The notes under the pieces: generated by a model
What the model was told of the DNA's origin: nothing
Databases searched by the model: none
Seen by the model: only the letters and a program-made list of their open reading frames with translations
Program-made: the position numbers and the translations under genes
Part shown: in pieces, positions 1 to 8,394 of the stretch
Layout of the letters: each line of letters opens with the position of its first letter
Position numbering within the stretch: the stretch's first letter is position 1
DNA from: Burkholderiaceae bacterium
GTDB lineage: Bacteria; Pseudomonadota; Gammaproteobacteria; Burkholderiales; Burkholderiaceae
Assembly (NCBI GenBank): GCA_947470165.1
Contig: CANISN010000015.1
Span: 1-16,756 of the forward strand
DNA: 16,756 bases
Direction of reading: 5' to 3'

Positions 1-302
1 TGCAAGCGCTTGTAATGGTTGTATACCGCAACTGATAGGGTCTTCTTGGCATGATCTTGACCAATTACATATTGATCTAGATTCTCACGAATCTGGTGTG
101 GTGTTGGTAAGGAATCATCACCCTCACCTTTAGGGAGTTTTGCTAATTCTTCTTGAATGATGTCAGTGCATAGATCAATACACTCATCACAAATGAACAC
201 AGATGGTCCAGCAATCAGCTTCTTCACTTCATGCTGACTTTTGCCGCAAAAGGAGCAGTACAGAATTTTGTCTGCGCTATTGGAGTCTTTTGTGTCGCTC
301 AA
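1..302 (-). CDS. clpX: ATP-dependent Clp protease ATP-binding subunit ClpX (5' part, runs off window)
   Basis: ClpX is the AAA+ unfoldase that recognises tagged substrates and feeds them to ClpP in the cytoplasm. Only about 100 N-terminal codons are present. They contain the ClpX zinc-binding domain, with cysteines at residues 16 and 19 (CSFC) and 38 and 41 (CDEC), then the lead-in to the AAA+ domain ([17 protein letters not shown]). The Walker A motif would lie just beyond the window edge. The frame opens with TTG at 300-302; no in-frame ATG or GTG lies between it and the clpP stop region, and an AGAAGG ribosome-binding site sits 8 nt upstream. It follows clpP after 26 nt, so the two are very likely co-transcribed. 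Identity is secure; the TTG start is inferred from the Shine-Dalgarno sequence and family alignment. Confidence 0.96.
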   Translation of the reverse strand, partial: MSDTKDSNSADKILYCSFCGKSQHEVKKLIAGPSVFICDECIDLCTDIIQEELAKLPKGEGDDSLPTPHQIRENLDQYVIGQDHAKKTLSVAVYNHYKRL

Positions 303-328
303 AGTAGATACCTTCTTATGTATTCGGC

Positions 329-958
329 TTATGGGCGCTTATCAATTACTTTATCTATCAAGCCATACTCTTGAGCCTGTTCTGCAGACATAAAGTTATC
401 TCGATCAGTATCTTTAGCAATGGTATCAATCGTTTGGCCAGTTCGGTCAGACAGAATTTTATTCAAGCGCTCACGTAAATAGAGAATTTCACGGGCTTGA
501 ATTTCAATATCAGAAGCCTGACCACGAGCACCACCTAAGGGTTGATGAATCATCACACGTGAATTAGGTAAGGCGTAACGCTTACCCTTCTCACCAGCGC
601 ACAATAAGAATGCGCCCATACTGGCAGCCATGCCCATACACAGAGTACTAACGTGTGGCTTTATAAATTGCATAGTGTCGAAGATTGCTAAGCCGGCCGA
701 TACAGAACCGCCAGGAGAGTTGATATACAGAGAAATTTCTTTATCTGGGTTTTCGCTCTCAAGAAATAACAACTGGGCTATCACTAAGTTTGCAGTTTGA
801 TCATTCACTTCACCAACTAAGAAAACAACGCGTTCTTTTAGTAGGCGAGAGTAAATGTCATAGGCCCTCTCACCTCGACCAGAGGTTTCAATCACCATAG
901 GAACTAAACCCAAAGCTTTGGGTTCTAAATTCTCGGACTGGAAATGATTCTGGTTCAT
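329..958 (-). CDS. clpP: ATP-dependent Clp protease proteolytic subunit ClpP
   Basis: ClpP is the serine peptidase that forms a double heptameric barrel and degrades proteins delivered by ClpX or ClpA. The 209-residue product is close to the usual length. The catalytic triad is visible: Ser113 in GMAASMGA, His138 in VMIHQPLGG, and Asp187 in TDRDNF. The oxyanion-loop motif SPGGSVSAG is at about residues 81-89. The first 20-odd residues before PMVIE probably include a short propeptide, as in many ClpP proteins. AAAAGG lies about 11 nt before the ATG. The gene sits between tig and clpX, the standard order, with gaps of 32 and 26 nt. Nothing looks unusual. Confidence 0.98.
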   Translation of the reverse strand: MNQNHFQSENLEPKALGLVPMVIETSGRGERAYDIYSRLLKERVVFLVGEVNDQTANLVIAQLLFLESENPDKEISLYINSPGGSVSAGLAIFDTMQFIKPHVSTLCMGMAASMGAFLLCAGEKGKRYALPNSRVMIHQPLGGARGQASDIEIQAREILYLRERLNKILSDRTGQTIDTIAKDTDRDNFMSAEQAQEYGLIDKVIDKRP

Positions 959-990
959 GCGGTCGGACCTTTTATATAAATAACTAAATG

Positions 991-2328
991 TTAGTTGAGC
1001 TTACTGAGCTCTTCGAAGGTAATAGTTTTATCAATCACTTTAGCTTGTGATGTGAAATACCGAATAACGTTATCTTCAAGAACTAAATTCTCAATATCTT
1101 TGAGACGGCTGGGGTTGCTATAGAGCCAGCGTACCACTTCTTTTGGATCTTCATAAGTAGCAGCCTGCTCATCAATCTCTGCTTTGATTTGATCTGTAGT
1201 CGCAGCCAAATTCTGCTGCTTAACTAAGTCGCTCAAAATCAAGCCAAGGCGAACCCGCTTGATAGCTTGCTCAGCAAACATCTCGGCTGGGATAGGTGCA
1301 TCTTTTGCATTCGGAATGCCACGTTGCATCAAGTCCTGACGTGCGGACTCAACTAAACGCTCTTGCTCCTGAGTCACTAATGACTTTGGTGTATCAAGTT
1401 CGCAAATACTATTAAGCTTGTCCATCACTTCACCTTTTAATAAAGATGTAATGCGACGTTTGGTCTCGCGATCAAGATTCACTTTTACTTCTTCACGCAT
1501 CTTTGCAACGCCACCTTCAGTAACACCCATAGATAATGCAAACGCATCATCTATTACTGGAAGATGCGCCCAGTTCACTGACTTAACAGTAATTGTGAAG
1601 TCGGCAGTTTTGCCAGCAACATCCTTACCATGGTAATCAGCCGGAAAGCTTAAGGGGAAGGTTTTGCTTTCGCCAGCTTTGAGCCCTAAGGTTGCAGCTT
1701 CAAATTCTGGGAGCATGCGGCCTTCACCGAGAACATACTCAAAGTTTTCTGCTTTACCACCAGTAAATTCAACACCATCAATCTTGCCTACGAAGTCGAT
1801 AATTACCTGGTCGCCAGCTTGTGCAGAGGTATTAGCACCGCCATCACCATGTGGACCTACTTCACCACGCGCATGATAATGAACCTGCTGCTTACGCAAT
1901 ACATCTAAAGCACGGTCAATTTCTGCATCAGAAATATCCGTCGTGTACTTGGTTACTTCAGCTTTACTAAAATCACCCATTTTCACTTCTGGCAAAACTT
2001 CGAAGTGAGCATCAAAAACAATCTTTTCAGCATCTAATTCGCTCTTAGGATCAAGGCGAGGCTGACCGGCTAATAGAATTTTTTCATTTTGGGCTAAGTC
2101 ATAAAACAGCTCGGAAGCTTTATCGAACTGAAGTTCGAAATCCACTTGCATGCCATATTGCTTTTCAACCATATTCTTGGGCACTTTGCCTGGACGGAAG
2201 CCGGGAGCTTTCATGGTCTTGCCCAATTTAGCCAAACGGGCCTCTCTTGCCTTAACCAAATCGGCGCGAGCAAACTCTAGGGTCACTTTGCGGTCTAACT
2301 GACCTAAATTTTCTATATGCACAGCCAT
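991..2328 (-). CDS. tig: Trigger factor, ribosome-bound chaperone and prolyl isomerase
   Basis: Trigger factor binds ribosomal protein L23 at the exit tunnel and shields nascent chains. The 445-residue protein has the three expected parts: an N-terminal ribosome-binding domain with the signature GFRPGKVP at residues 43-50; an FKBP-type prolyl isomerase domain starting near residue 173 ([11 protein letters not shown], then GRMLPEFE); and a helical C-terminal substrate-binding domain from about residue 260. Between the first two lies a Gly/His-rich stretch at about residues 155-171 ([18 protein letters not shown]) that seems longer than the usual linker. The ATG is preceded by a purine-rich AAGAGACGAGA. 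It is the first protein gene after tRNA-Leu and leads into clpP and clpX, so folding and degradation genes are likely expressed together. Confidence 0.97.
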   Translation of the reverse strand: MAVHIENLGQLDRKVTLEFARADLVKAREARLAKLGKTMKAPGFRPGKVPKNMVEKQYGMQVDFELQFDKASELFYDLAQNEKILLAGQPRLDPKSELDAEKIVFDAHFEVLPEVKMGDFSKAEVTKYTTDISDAEIDRALDVLRKQQVHYHARGEVGPHGDGGANTSAQAGDQVIIDFVGKIDGVEFTGGKAENFEYVLGEGRMLPEFEAATLGLKAGESKTFPLSFPADYHGKDVAGKTADFTITVKSVNWAHLPVIDDAFALSMGVTEGGVAKMREEVKVNLDRETKRRITSLLKGEVMDKLNSICELDTPKSLVTQEQERLVESARQDLMQRGIPNAKDAPIPAEMFAEQAIKRVRLGLILSDLVKQQNLAATTDQIKAEIDEQAATYEDPKEVVRWLYSNPSRLKDIENLVLEDNVIRYFTSQAKVIDKTITFEELSKLN

Positions 2329-2385
2329 TCTCGTCTCTTAATTGAAAATCAGAATATATGAAGCCCAAGCCAAGTAGCTATCTTG

Positions 2386-2472
2386 TGGTGCGAGGAGGGG
2401 GACTCGAACCCCCACACCATTACTGGCGTCAGGACCTAAACCTGGTGCGTCTACCAATTTCGCCATCCTCGC
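2386..2472 (-). tRNA. tRNA-Leu (anticodon UAG)
   Basis: The minus strand gives an 87-nt tRNA including an encoded CCA end (2386-2388). The acceptor arms GCGAGGA and TCCTCGC pair over 7 bp, with A as discriminator. The D arm reads GGCGAAATTGGTAGACGC, the anticodon TAG is at 2436-2438 in the loop TTTAGGT, a class II long variable arm is present, and the T arm carries GGTTCGAGTCC. The long variable arm and anticodon make this a leucine tRNA reading CUN codons, chiefly CUA. The first anticodon-stem pair is C-A rather than a Watson-Crick pair. The 81 nt upstream to ispF hold a TAGAAT that could be a -10 element, but I see no convincing -35. No clear terminator separates it from tig, 57 nt downstream. 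Confidence 0.97.
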
Positions 2473-2553
2473 GCGAATTCCGCAAACGCTACCGAGCTAG
2501 AACTTCACTCTAAAGAGCGTAATTCTACAATGCTTGGCGGTTTTGGAGGATAT

Positions 2554-3057
2554 TTAAGCCTTGTATAGCAAAGCCACAGCGTGGACGGCAATGCCCTCAC
2601 CTCTACCTAAGTGCCCAAGAGATTCATTTGTCTTGGCTTTCAGGTTGACATGGCTGGGCGTAACGGCAAGATCAGCTGCAATATTACGGACCATATCTGG
2701 CAAGAAAGTGGCTAATTTAGGCTTTTGGCAAATAATCGTTGCATCTACATTACCAACCTGAAATCCCGCAGCCTGCACTTTTTGCAGCGCCGCCCTAAGC
2801 AAAATACGACTATCCATGTCCTTAAATTGAGGGTCAGTATCTGGAAAAAGCTGGCCAATATCATTTAAGCCCGCAGCCCCCAATATCGCATCTGTCAAAG
2901 CATGAAGCAGCGCATCTGCGTCGGAGTGACCTAACAGCCCTTTTTCATTGGGGATATGAACTCCGCCCAAAATCAACTTACGGTTAGCCACCAAGGCATG
3001 AACGTCATAGCCTTGACCGATTCGAAACTGAGGAATATGAGAGGTGCTTTGGGTCAT
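2554..3057 (-). CDS. ispF: 2-C-methyl-D-erythritol 2,4-cyclodiphosphate synthase IspF
   Basis: IspF converts CDP-methylerythritol 2-phosphate to the cyclic diphosphate with release of CMP, the fifth step of the MEP isoprenoid pathway. The 167-residue length is normal. Zinc ligands are visible as Asp18 and His20 in GQGYDVHAL and His52 in DADALLHAL. Other family motifs are [12 protein letters not shown] (about 64-75), [12 protein letters not shown] and the C-terminal [15 protein letters not shown] that helps bind CMP. It carries about ten extra residues at its N terminus relative to E. coli IspF. The gene follows ispD after 31 nt on the same strand, so the two are probably one transcript; they are separate genes, not the fused IspDF found in some alphaproteobacteria. 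The Shine-Dalgarno sequence is weak. Confidence 0.97.
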   Translation of the reverse strand: MTQSTSHIPQFRIGQGYDVHALVANRKLILGGVHIPNEKGLLGHSDADALLHALTDAILGAAGLNDIGQLFPDTDPQFKDMDSRILLRAALQKVQAAGFQVGNVDATIICQKPKLATFLPDMVRNIAADLAVTPSHVNLKAKTNESLGHLGRGEGIAVHAVALLYKA

Positions 3058-3088
3058 TGGATACCGATAGGTTGTTAGCTCAAGTAAA

Positions 3089-3847
3089 TTATGTAGCTGA
3101 TGCTTGCAAAATGGTTTGCATCAATTCCCAATCTGCAGGATGGGTTACCTTAAAGTTGCGTGTCGCCCCTTCAATGAGCAACGGCTTTAGACCAGCAAGT
3201 TCCATAGCACTGGCCTCATCGGTAATATCTGCTTCCAAGCGAATACCCTCCTCGATGGCATCATGCAGGCGCTTTAAGCCAAACATTTGGGGTGTTTGAG
3301 CCTGCCAGAGATGTTCACGGGAGATCGTTTTCAATGATCTTGTTGGGTTGCCAGCTATAGCGGAATTGGCATCAGCCATTTTTAAGGTATCAGCCAATGG
3401 CATCGCCAATAAACCACCCTCGCCTGATTGAGTGACCGCCCTGATCAATTTTTGAATGAGTGCCGGCGAGATCCCTGGGCGGGCAGCATCATGAACTAGC
3501 ACCCAATCATGTTCAGGAATGCCTCCTTTAAGCATGGCGGCCAAAGTATTTCTGACGGTTTCTTGGCGTGTAAGTCCACCAGTTGGCAGAAATTGGACCA
3601 AGGTTGATTTGCCTGCCAGTGAGCCAAGAATGGGATTATCGATAAAACTAGGGCTCACACCCACCCAAATAGAGGCAATCTCCGGAGTTTGTATAAAAGC
3701 CCTTAAGGCGTAAGCCAGCATGGGTTTGCCAGCTAACTCCTGAAACTGCTTTGGTAAGACTCCGCCAAGCCTAGACCCCGAGCCAGCCGTAGGTAGCAAG
3801 GCGTGACATTGGGGCAAAGATGGCGAGGATTGAATTCCAGCAGGCAT
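3089..3847 (-). CDS. ispD: 2-C-methyl-D-erythritol 4-phosphate cytidylyltransferase IspD
   Basis: IspD joins CTP and methylerythritol 4-phosphate to make CDP-methylerythritol, the third MEP-pathway step. With the ATG at 3847 the product has 252 residues. The nucleotide-binding loop is TAGSGSRLG followed by PKQF, with Arg26 and Lys33 as the expected catalytic residues. VHDAARP holds Asp120 and [10 protein letters not shown] near the C terminus holds Lys233. The same frame stays open upstream to an ATG at 3883 and a GTG at 3895, but those would overlap the start of the divergent mfd and add a tail with no family similarity that I recognise. I therefore prefer 3847, although its ribosome-binding site is weak (AGG directly before the ATG) and a G-rich run precedes the longer starts. 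ispF follows. Confidence 0.94.
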   Translation of the reverse strand: MPAGIQSSPSLPQCHALLPTAGSGSRLGGVLPKQFQELAGKPMLAYALRAFIQTPEIASIWVGVSPSFIDNPILGSLAGKSTLVQFLPTGGLTRQETVRNTLAAMLKGGIPEHDWVLVHDAARPGISPALIQKLIRAVTQSGEGGLLAMPLADTLKMADANSAIAGNPTRSLKTISREHLWQAQTPQMFGLKRLHDAIEEGIRLEADITDEASAMELAGLKPLLIEGATRNFKVTHPADWELMQTILQASAT

Positions 3848-3870
3848 ACCTGATTCTATAATGAGCGCAG

Positions 3871-6800
3871 ATGTCCGATGCATTAAAACTAGCACCCCCC
3901 ATACCTGCGCCGCGGGCTGGGCAGCGCTTTACCTTTTCGGGACTAATTGGCTCTGCAGATGCCGCTTTAATCGCTCAATCAGCCCTGCGCTATCGCTCTG
4001 AGTTTTCAGTGATGGTGATTTTTTGCGCCCAAGCTCAAGAAGCCCAGCGTCTTTTAGAAGAAATTCCCGCTTTTGCGCCGCAACTCAAAACGCGTTTACT
4101 GCCTGATTGGGAGATTTTGCCGTATGACCATTTTTCCCCACATCAAGATTTAGTCTCAGAACGCTTAGCAACCCTATATGAATTACTCAACGGTAGTTGT
4201 GACATTGTTTTAGTACCCATTACTACCGCACTGCAAAGACTTGGCTCACCGAACTTTCTATCAGGGCACACTTTTTTCTTCAGGCAGGGTGACAAGCTGA
4301 ATGAAGCAGCACTAAAGCTTCAGTTGCAACAAGCTGGCTACGATCCGGTAAGCGCTGTGATGCGCCCTGGTGAATACAGTATCCGGGGTGGCTTGATTGA
4401 CTTATTCCCGATGGGCTCAAGCTTGCCCTATCGACTTGACCTTTTTGGGGATGAGATTGAACAAATCAGGGCCTTCGATCCAGACACTCAGCGCAGCCTA
4501 TATCCAGTTAAAGAAGTGCGACTACTGCCTGGTCATGAGTTTCCATTTGATGATGCCTCACGTACCGCCTTCCGAGGTAGATGGCGCGAAGTATTTGAAG
4601 GTGACCCAAGCCGTTGCTCCATTTATAAAGATGCCAACCTCGGAATCCCTAGCGCTGGTATTGAATCATATCTACCGCTCTTCTTTGAAGAGTCCTCCAG
4701 CGTCTTTGATTACTTTCCGCGATCAGGTGATCCCGTCTGGGTTATCAGCATTGGCAATGTTGAAGAATCTATTAAAAGTTTTTGGAAGGACACACTGTCC
4801 AGATATGAATTCTTAAAACATGATCTTGATCGTCCCATTCTTAAGCCATCTGAATTATTTCTCGATGTGGATCAATTTTTTACTGCGGCTAAACCCTTTG
4901 CACGTTTAGCGTTAGATAAAGAGGCGGATAAAGAAACGAAAAAAGAAGCAAATCAAGAATTAAAAGGTACGCCACAATTTTTAGCGGTTCCGGATCTTGC
5001 TGTACATCGACGCGATGCAGATCCCATTTATCGACTTAGAGCACTTGTTTCGCAAGAAAAAGTACGGGTACTGATCTGTAGTGATAGCAATGGTCGCAAA
5101 GAATCTATCCGCCAGCTATTTGAAGAAAGCAATTCAGTTACTGGACAAAATGGTACACCGCCTTATCCATTAAAACCTGAGAGTTTTGAAGGTGTTGCTG
5201 ATTTTATTAAGAGTGATGCACTTTTTGGTCTCGTTACAGCTCAGCTTTTTAATGGCTTTACTTGGATTTCTGAAAACCTGATCCTCGTCACCGAAGCTGA
5301 GCTCTTTACTACGATGGCGCGTCAAAGACGCAAAGGTAAGGAAAGTGAGAGCTCCGATCCGGATATGCTCTTTAAGGATCTGTCGGAGCTGAAGATTGGA
5401 GATCCCGTTGTGCACTCTGATCATGGTATTGGTCGGTATCAAGGTTTAGTACTTCTGAATTTAGCACCTCCCAAAGAAGAGCCTATCTTTGAAGAGTTCT
5501 TGCACTTGGTCTATGCTAAAGAGGCAACTCTGTACGTTCCAGTGCAGCAATTACAAATGGTGACGCGTTATGCAGGTTCTGATCCTGACTCAGCGCCATT
5601 GCATCAACTAGGCTCTGGCCAGTGGGATAAAGCACGACGTAAAGCTGCTCAGCAAATTCGGGATACGGCTGCTGAGTTATTGAGCCTATATGCTGCAAGA
5701 GCCATTCGCAAAGGCCATGCCTTTGAATTCTCGGCCCATGATTACGCAGCATTTTCTGAAAGCTTTGGCTTTGAGGAAACACCGGACCAAGCCAATGCAA
5801 TCGCTGCAGTGATTGGCGACATGACAAGCGGTACACCCATGGATCGTCTAGTGTGCGGTGATGTGGGCTTTGGAAAAACGGAAGTTGCCCTACGTGCGAG
5901 CTTTGTTGCGGTGATGGGTGGCAAACAAGTCGCAATCTTAGCGCCAACCACTCTACTGGCAGAACAACATGTTGCAACTTGGAAAGATCGCTTTGCAGAC
6001 TGGCCAGTGCGCATTGTTGAACTATCGCGTTTTAAAACGACTAAAGAAATTAATGCCGCATTGGAGGCTATTGCTAAAGGCGAAGCAGACATCATTATTG
6101 GTACGCACAAACTACTCTCGAAAGAAACTCAGTTTGCCAACTTAGGTCTAGTGATCGTAGATGAAGAACATCGCTTTGGTGTACGACAAAAGGATGCTCT
6201 AAAAGCCTTACGAGCTGAAGTCGATATTTTAACTCTGACTGCTACACCTATACCAAGAACGCTAGGTATGGCGATGGAAGGTCTGCGTGAATTTTCCATT
6301 ATTGCAACTGCGCCACAGAAACGCTTAGCCATTAAAACCTTTGTGCGACGCGAAGGAGATGGCGTTATTCGTGAGGCAGTTTTACGAGAAATTAAGCGGG
6401 GTGGCCAAGTCTATTTCTTACACAACGAAGTAGAAACTATTCAGAATCGCAAGCGTGCGTTACAAGAGCTCATTCCAGAAGCTAGTATTAGTGTTGCTCA
6501 CGGACAAATGCATGAACGTGAACTTGAATCGGTCATGCGTGAGTTTGTAACGCAACGTACCAATATTTTGCTTTGCACCACCATTATTGAAACTGGCATT
6601 GATGTTCCCACGGCTAATACCATCATCATGCACCGCGCTGATAAGTTTGGTTTAGCTCAACTACACCAATTGCGCGGTCGCGTTGGACGCTCGCATCATC
6701 AGGCATACGCCTATCTACTCGTACCAGATCCAGATGCGTTAAGCAAGCAAGCACAGCTTCGCTTAAATGCAATTCAAGCCATGGAAGAATTGGGCTCTGG

Positions 6801-7449
6801 CTTTTATTTAGCGATGCACGATCTAGAAATTCGTGGTGCTGGAGAAGTGCTGGGAGATAAACAGTCCGGTGAAATCCATGAGATTGGTTTTCAGCTCTAT
6901 ACCGAGATGCTTAATCGGGCTGTCAAATCCTTGCGGAGCGGCAAAGAGCCTGATCTCTTGTCGCCATTACAAGTAACAACTGATGTCAATCTTGGCATCC
7001 CCGCTCTTTTACCAAGTGATTATTGCCCAGACGTACATGAGAGGCTCTCAATGTATAAGCGTTTTGCTGGCACAAATGATTTTTCAGAATTGATGGGCTT
7101 ACGAGAAGAGCTAGTAGATCGCTTTGGTGATTTACCGGATCAAGCCAAGTCTTTTTATGAAACCCATCGTCTACGCCTTGAGATGAATGGCTTTGGAATT
7201 AAAAAAATTGACGCCACACCAGCATCCATTCAGATTCAGTTCATCCCTAATCCACCTATTGATCCAATGAAGATCATTCAATTGATTCAGTCATCCAAGT
7301 ATATCCAGCTCAATGGTCAAGATAAGTTGAAGATTCTTCCCCAAAAGGAAAAAGATTTTGAGAAACTAGAGCAACGTTTAGACCATATCCGAAAGATACT
7401 GCGAAGCCTTAACGAATCTGCCATGCTCAATACTGTTCAAGCCAATTAA
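3871..7449 (+). CDS. mfd: Transcription-repair coupling factor Mfd
   Basis: Mfd is a DNA translocase that pushes stalled RNA polymerase off damaged templates and recruits UvrA for nucleotide excision repair. The 1192-residue protein has, in order: a UvrB-like N-terminal module (ILPYDHFSPHQ; SIRGGLIDLFP) in roughly the first 330 residues; a CarD-like RNA polymerase-interaction domain from about 507 (GDPVVHSDHGIGRYQG); and a RecG-like helicase core with Walker A GDVGFGKTE at about 661-669, DEEH at 764-767, TATPIPRT near 790 and motif VI QLRGRVGRS near 933-941. A TRCF C-terminal domain follows from about 1020. A Lys/Glu-rich stretch at about residues 349-367 looks like a lineage-specific linker and may account for part of the length above the E. 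coli protein. The ATG at 3871 lacks a strong Shine-Dalgarno sequence. serB follows closely. Confidence 0.98.
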   Translation: MSDALKLAPPIPAPRAGQRFTFSGLIGSADAALIAQSALRYRSEFSVMVIFCAQAQEAQRLLEEIPAFAPQLKTRLLPDWEILPYDHFSPHQDLVSERLATLYELLNGSCDIVLVPITTALQRLGSPNFLSGHTFFFRQGDKLNEAALKLQLQQAGYDPVSAVMRPGEYSIRGGLIDLFPMGSSLPYRLDLFGDEIEQIRAFDPDTQRSLYPVKEVRLLPGHEFPFDDASRTAFRGRWREVFEGDPSRCSIYKDANLGIPSAGIESYLPLFFEESSSVFDYFPRSGDPVWVISIGNVEESIKSFWKDTLSRYEFLKHDLDRPILKPSELFLDVDQFFTAAKPFARLALDKEADKETKKEANQELKGTPQFLAVPDLAVHRRDADPIYRLRALVSQEKVRVLICSDSNGRKESIRQLFEESNSVTGQNGTPPYPLKPESFEGVADFIKSDALFGLVTAQLFNGFTWISENLILVTEAELFTTMARQRRKGKESESSDPDMLFKDLSELKIGDPVVHSDHGIGRYQGLVLLNLAPPKEEPIFEEFLHLVYAKEATLYVPVQQLQMVTRYAGSDPDSAPLHQLGSGQWDKARRKAAQQIRDTAAELLSLYAARAIRKGHAFEFSAHDYAAFSESFGFEETPDQANAIAAVIGDMTSGTPMDRLVCGDVGFGKTEVALRASFVAVMGGKQVAILAPTTLLAEQHVATWKDRFADWPVRIVELSRFKTTKEINAALEAIAKGEADIIIGTHKLLSKETQFANLGLVIVDEEHRFGVRQKDALKALRAEVDILTLTATPIPRTLGMAMEGLREFSIIATAPQKRLAIKTFVRREGDGVIREAVLREIKRGGQVYFLHNEVETIQNRKRALQELIPEASISVAHGQMHERELESVMREFVTQRTNILLCTTIIETGIDVPTANTIIMHRADKFGLAQLHQLRGRVGRSHHQAYAYLLVPDPDALSKQAQLRLNAIQAMEELGSGFYLAMHDLEIRGAGEVLGDKQSGEIHEIGFQLYTEMLNRAVKSLRSGKEPDLLSPLQVTTDVNLGIPALLPSDYCPDVHERLSMYKRFAGTNDFSELMGLREELVDRFGDLPDQAKSFYETHRLRLEMNGFGIKKIDATPASIQIQFIPNPPIDPMKIIQLIQSSKYIQLNGQDKLKILPQKEKDFEKLEQRLDHIRKILRSLNESAMLNTVQAN

Positions 7450-7467
7450 TTCCATTACTTGCTAACC

Positions 7468-8358
7468 ATGTCCGACCACCTCACTCTTGTAGCCCTTGCC
7501 AATACGGCAATTCCTGCGGAACTAAACGCGAGATTGATTGGGCATGCAAAGGTTCTAGGAATTGATATCACTCATGATGAAAAGCAACATTTACATTCTA
7601 AATACTTCTCAACGCGTTGGACTTGTAGTCAGGCCTTAATGCCTGAGGCTCGAGTTGCGATGCGTGAGATCGCTGCAGCACACCATGCTGATTTAGCTTT
7701 TCTATCTTCAGGATTTAAACTTCGTGAAGTTAAAGTCTTAGCCATGGATATGGACTCGACTCTCATCAATATTGAATGTATCGATGAGATCGCTGATTTC
7801 ATCGGCAAGAAGGCGGCAGTCTCTGAAATTACGGAAGCCACTATGCGGGGCGAGATAAAAGATTTCAAAGAAAGCTTGCGTCGTCGCGTAGCGCTCTTAG
7901 CCGGTGTATCTGCTGATGTATTGGAATTAGTTTATCAGGAGCGCTTGCTCATCAATCCTGGTGCAGCTGATTTGCTCGCTGGAGCAAATAGCATGGGTCT
8001 TCACACACTACTCGTTTCTGGTGGTTTTACTTTTTTCACGGAGAAACTACAACAAGAGTTGGGTTTCAAACAAACGCAAGCAAATACTCTAGAAATCATT
8101 GATGGCAAACTCACCGGCAAAGTACTGGGTGATATTGTTGATGGTGCTGCCAAGGCCGCTTATCTTGACGGCGCCTGCTCTCACATGAATTGCCATAAGA
8201 GCAATGCCATCACGATAGGTGATGGCTCTAATGACCTACTCATGATGGATGGCTCTGGCATTAGTATTGCCTATCGCGCGAAGCCGATTGTCAAAGAAAA
8301 AGCCGACGCGGCTTTTGACCGAGTCGGCTTGGATGCTGTCTTGCTATTAATTACTTAG
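7468..8358 (+). CDS. serB: Phosphoserine phosphatase SerB
   Basis: SerB removes phosphate from 3-phosphoserine, the last step of serine synthesis, in the cytoplasm. With the ATG at 7468 the product has 296 residues. It is a HAD-family phosphatase: the nucleophile motif MDMDST has Asp94 and Asp96; GGFTFF is motif II; and GDGSNDLLMM at 251-260 is the Mg-binding motif. The cap-region sequence MRGEIKDFKESLRRRVALL is typical of SerB. The first 85 or so residues look like the degenerate ACT-like N-terminal region of SerB proteins. An in-frame TTG at 7459 would add three residues; neither start has a clear ribosome-binding site, so the ATG is preferred by default. The gene begins 18 nt after mfd and is probably co-transcribed with it. 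Confidence 0.96.
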   Translation: MSDHLTLVALANTAIPAELNARLIGHAKVLGIDITHDEKQHLHSKYFSTRWTCSQALMPEARVAMREIAAAHHADLAFLSSGFKLREVKVLAMDMDSTLINIECIDEIADFIGKKAAVSEITEATMRGEIKDFKESLRRRVALLAGVSADVLELVYQERLLINPGAADLLAGANSMGLHTLLVSGGFTFFTEKLQQELGFKQTQANTLEIIDGKLTGKVLGDIVDGAAKAAYLDGACSHMNCHKSNAITIGDGSNDLLMMDGSGISIAYRAKPIVKEKADAAFDRVGLDAVLLLIT

Positions 8359-8384
8359 ATAGCTAATTGAGCAATCAATAGCAA
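8341..8384. terminator. Possible bidirectional terminator between convergent serB and thiolase genes
   Basis: Two convergent genes leave only 36 nt between their stops. TTGCTATT (8341-8348, inside the end of serB) and AATAGCAA (8377-8384) form a perfect 8-bp inverted repeat. An alternative compact hairpin at 8362-8382 pairs GCTA with TAGC and TTGA with TCAA, with one bulged A and a GCAA tetraloop. Neither is GC-rich or followed by a strong T tract, so termination is inferred mainly from position. Confidence 0.3.
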
Positions 8385-8394
8385 CGAGCGCCAC

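Noticed and set aside
1418..1876. Two plus-strand open frames opposite tig
   Set aside because: They are antisense to conserved trigger factor codons and encode nothing recognisable; treated as chance openings.
3848..3895. Extended IspD N terminus from GTG at 3895
   Set aside because: It would overlap mfd by 25 nt and the added residues do not resemble the IspD family; the internal ATG at 3847 is preferred.
4397..4816. 139-codon open frame overlapping mfd on the same strand
   Set aside because: It is a different reading frame of the UvrB-like region of mfd, which is intact and conserved; no frameshift is needed to explain it.
5170..6332. Several open frames of 67-153 codons on the minus strand inside mfd
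   Set aside because: They lie entirely within the strongly conserved mfd frame, have low-complexity translations without recognisable domains, and lack ribosome-binding context.
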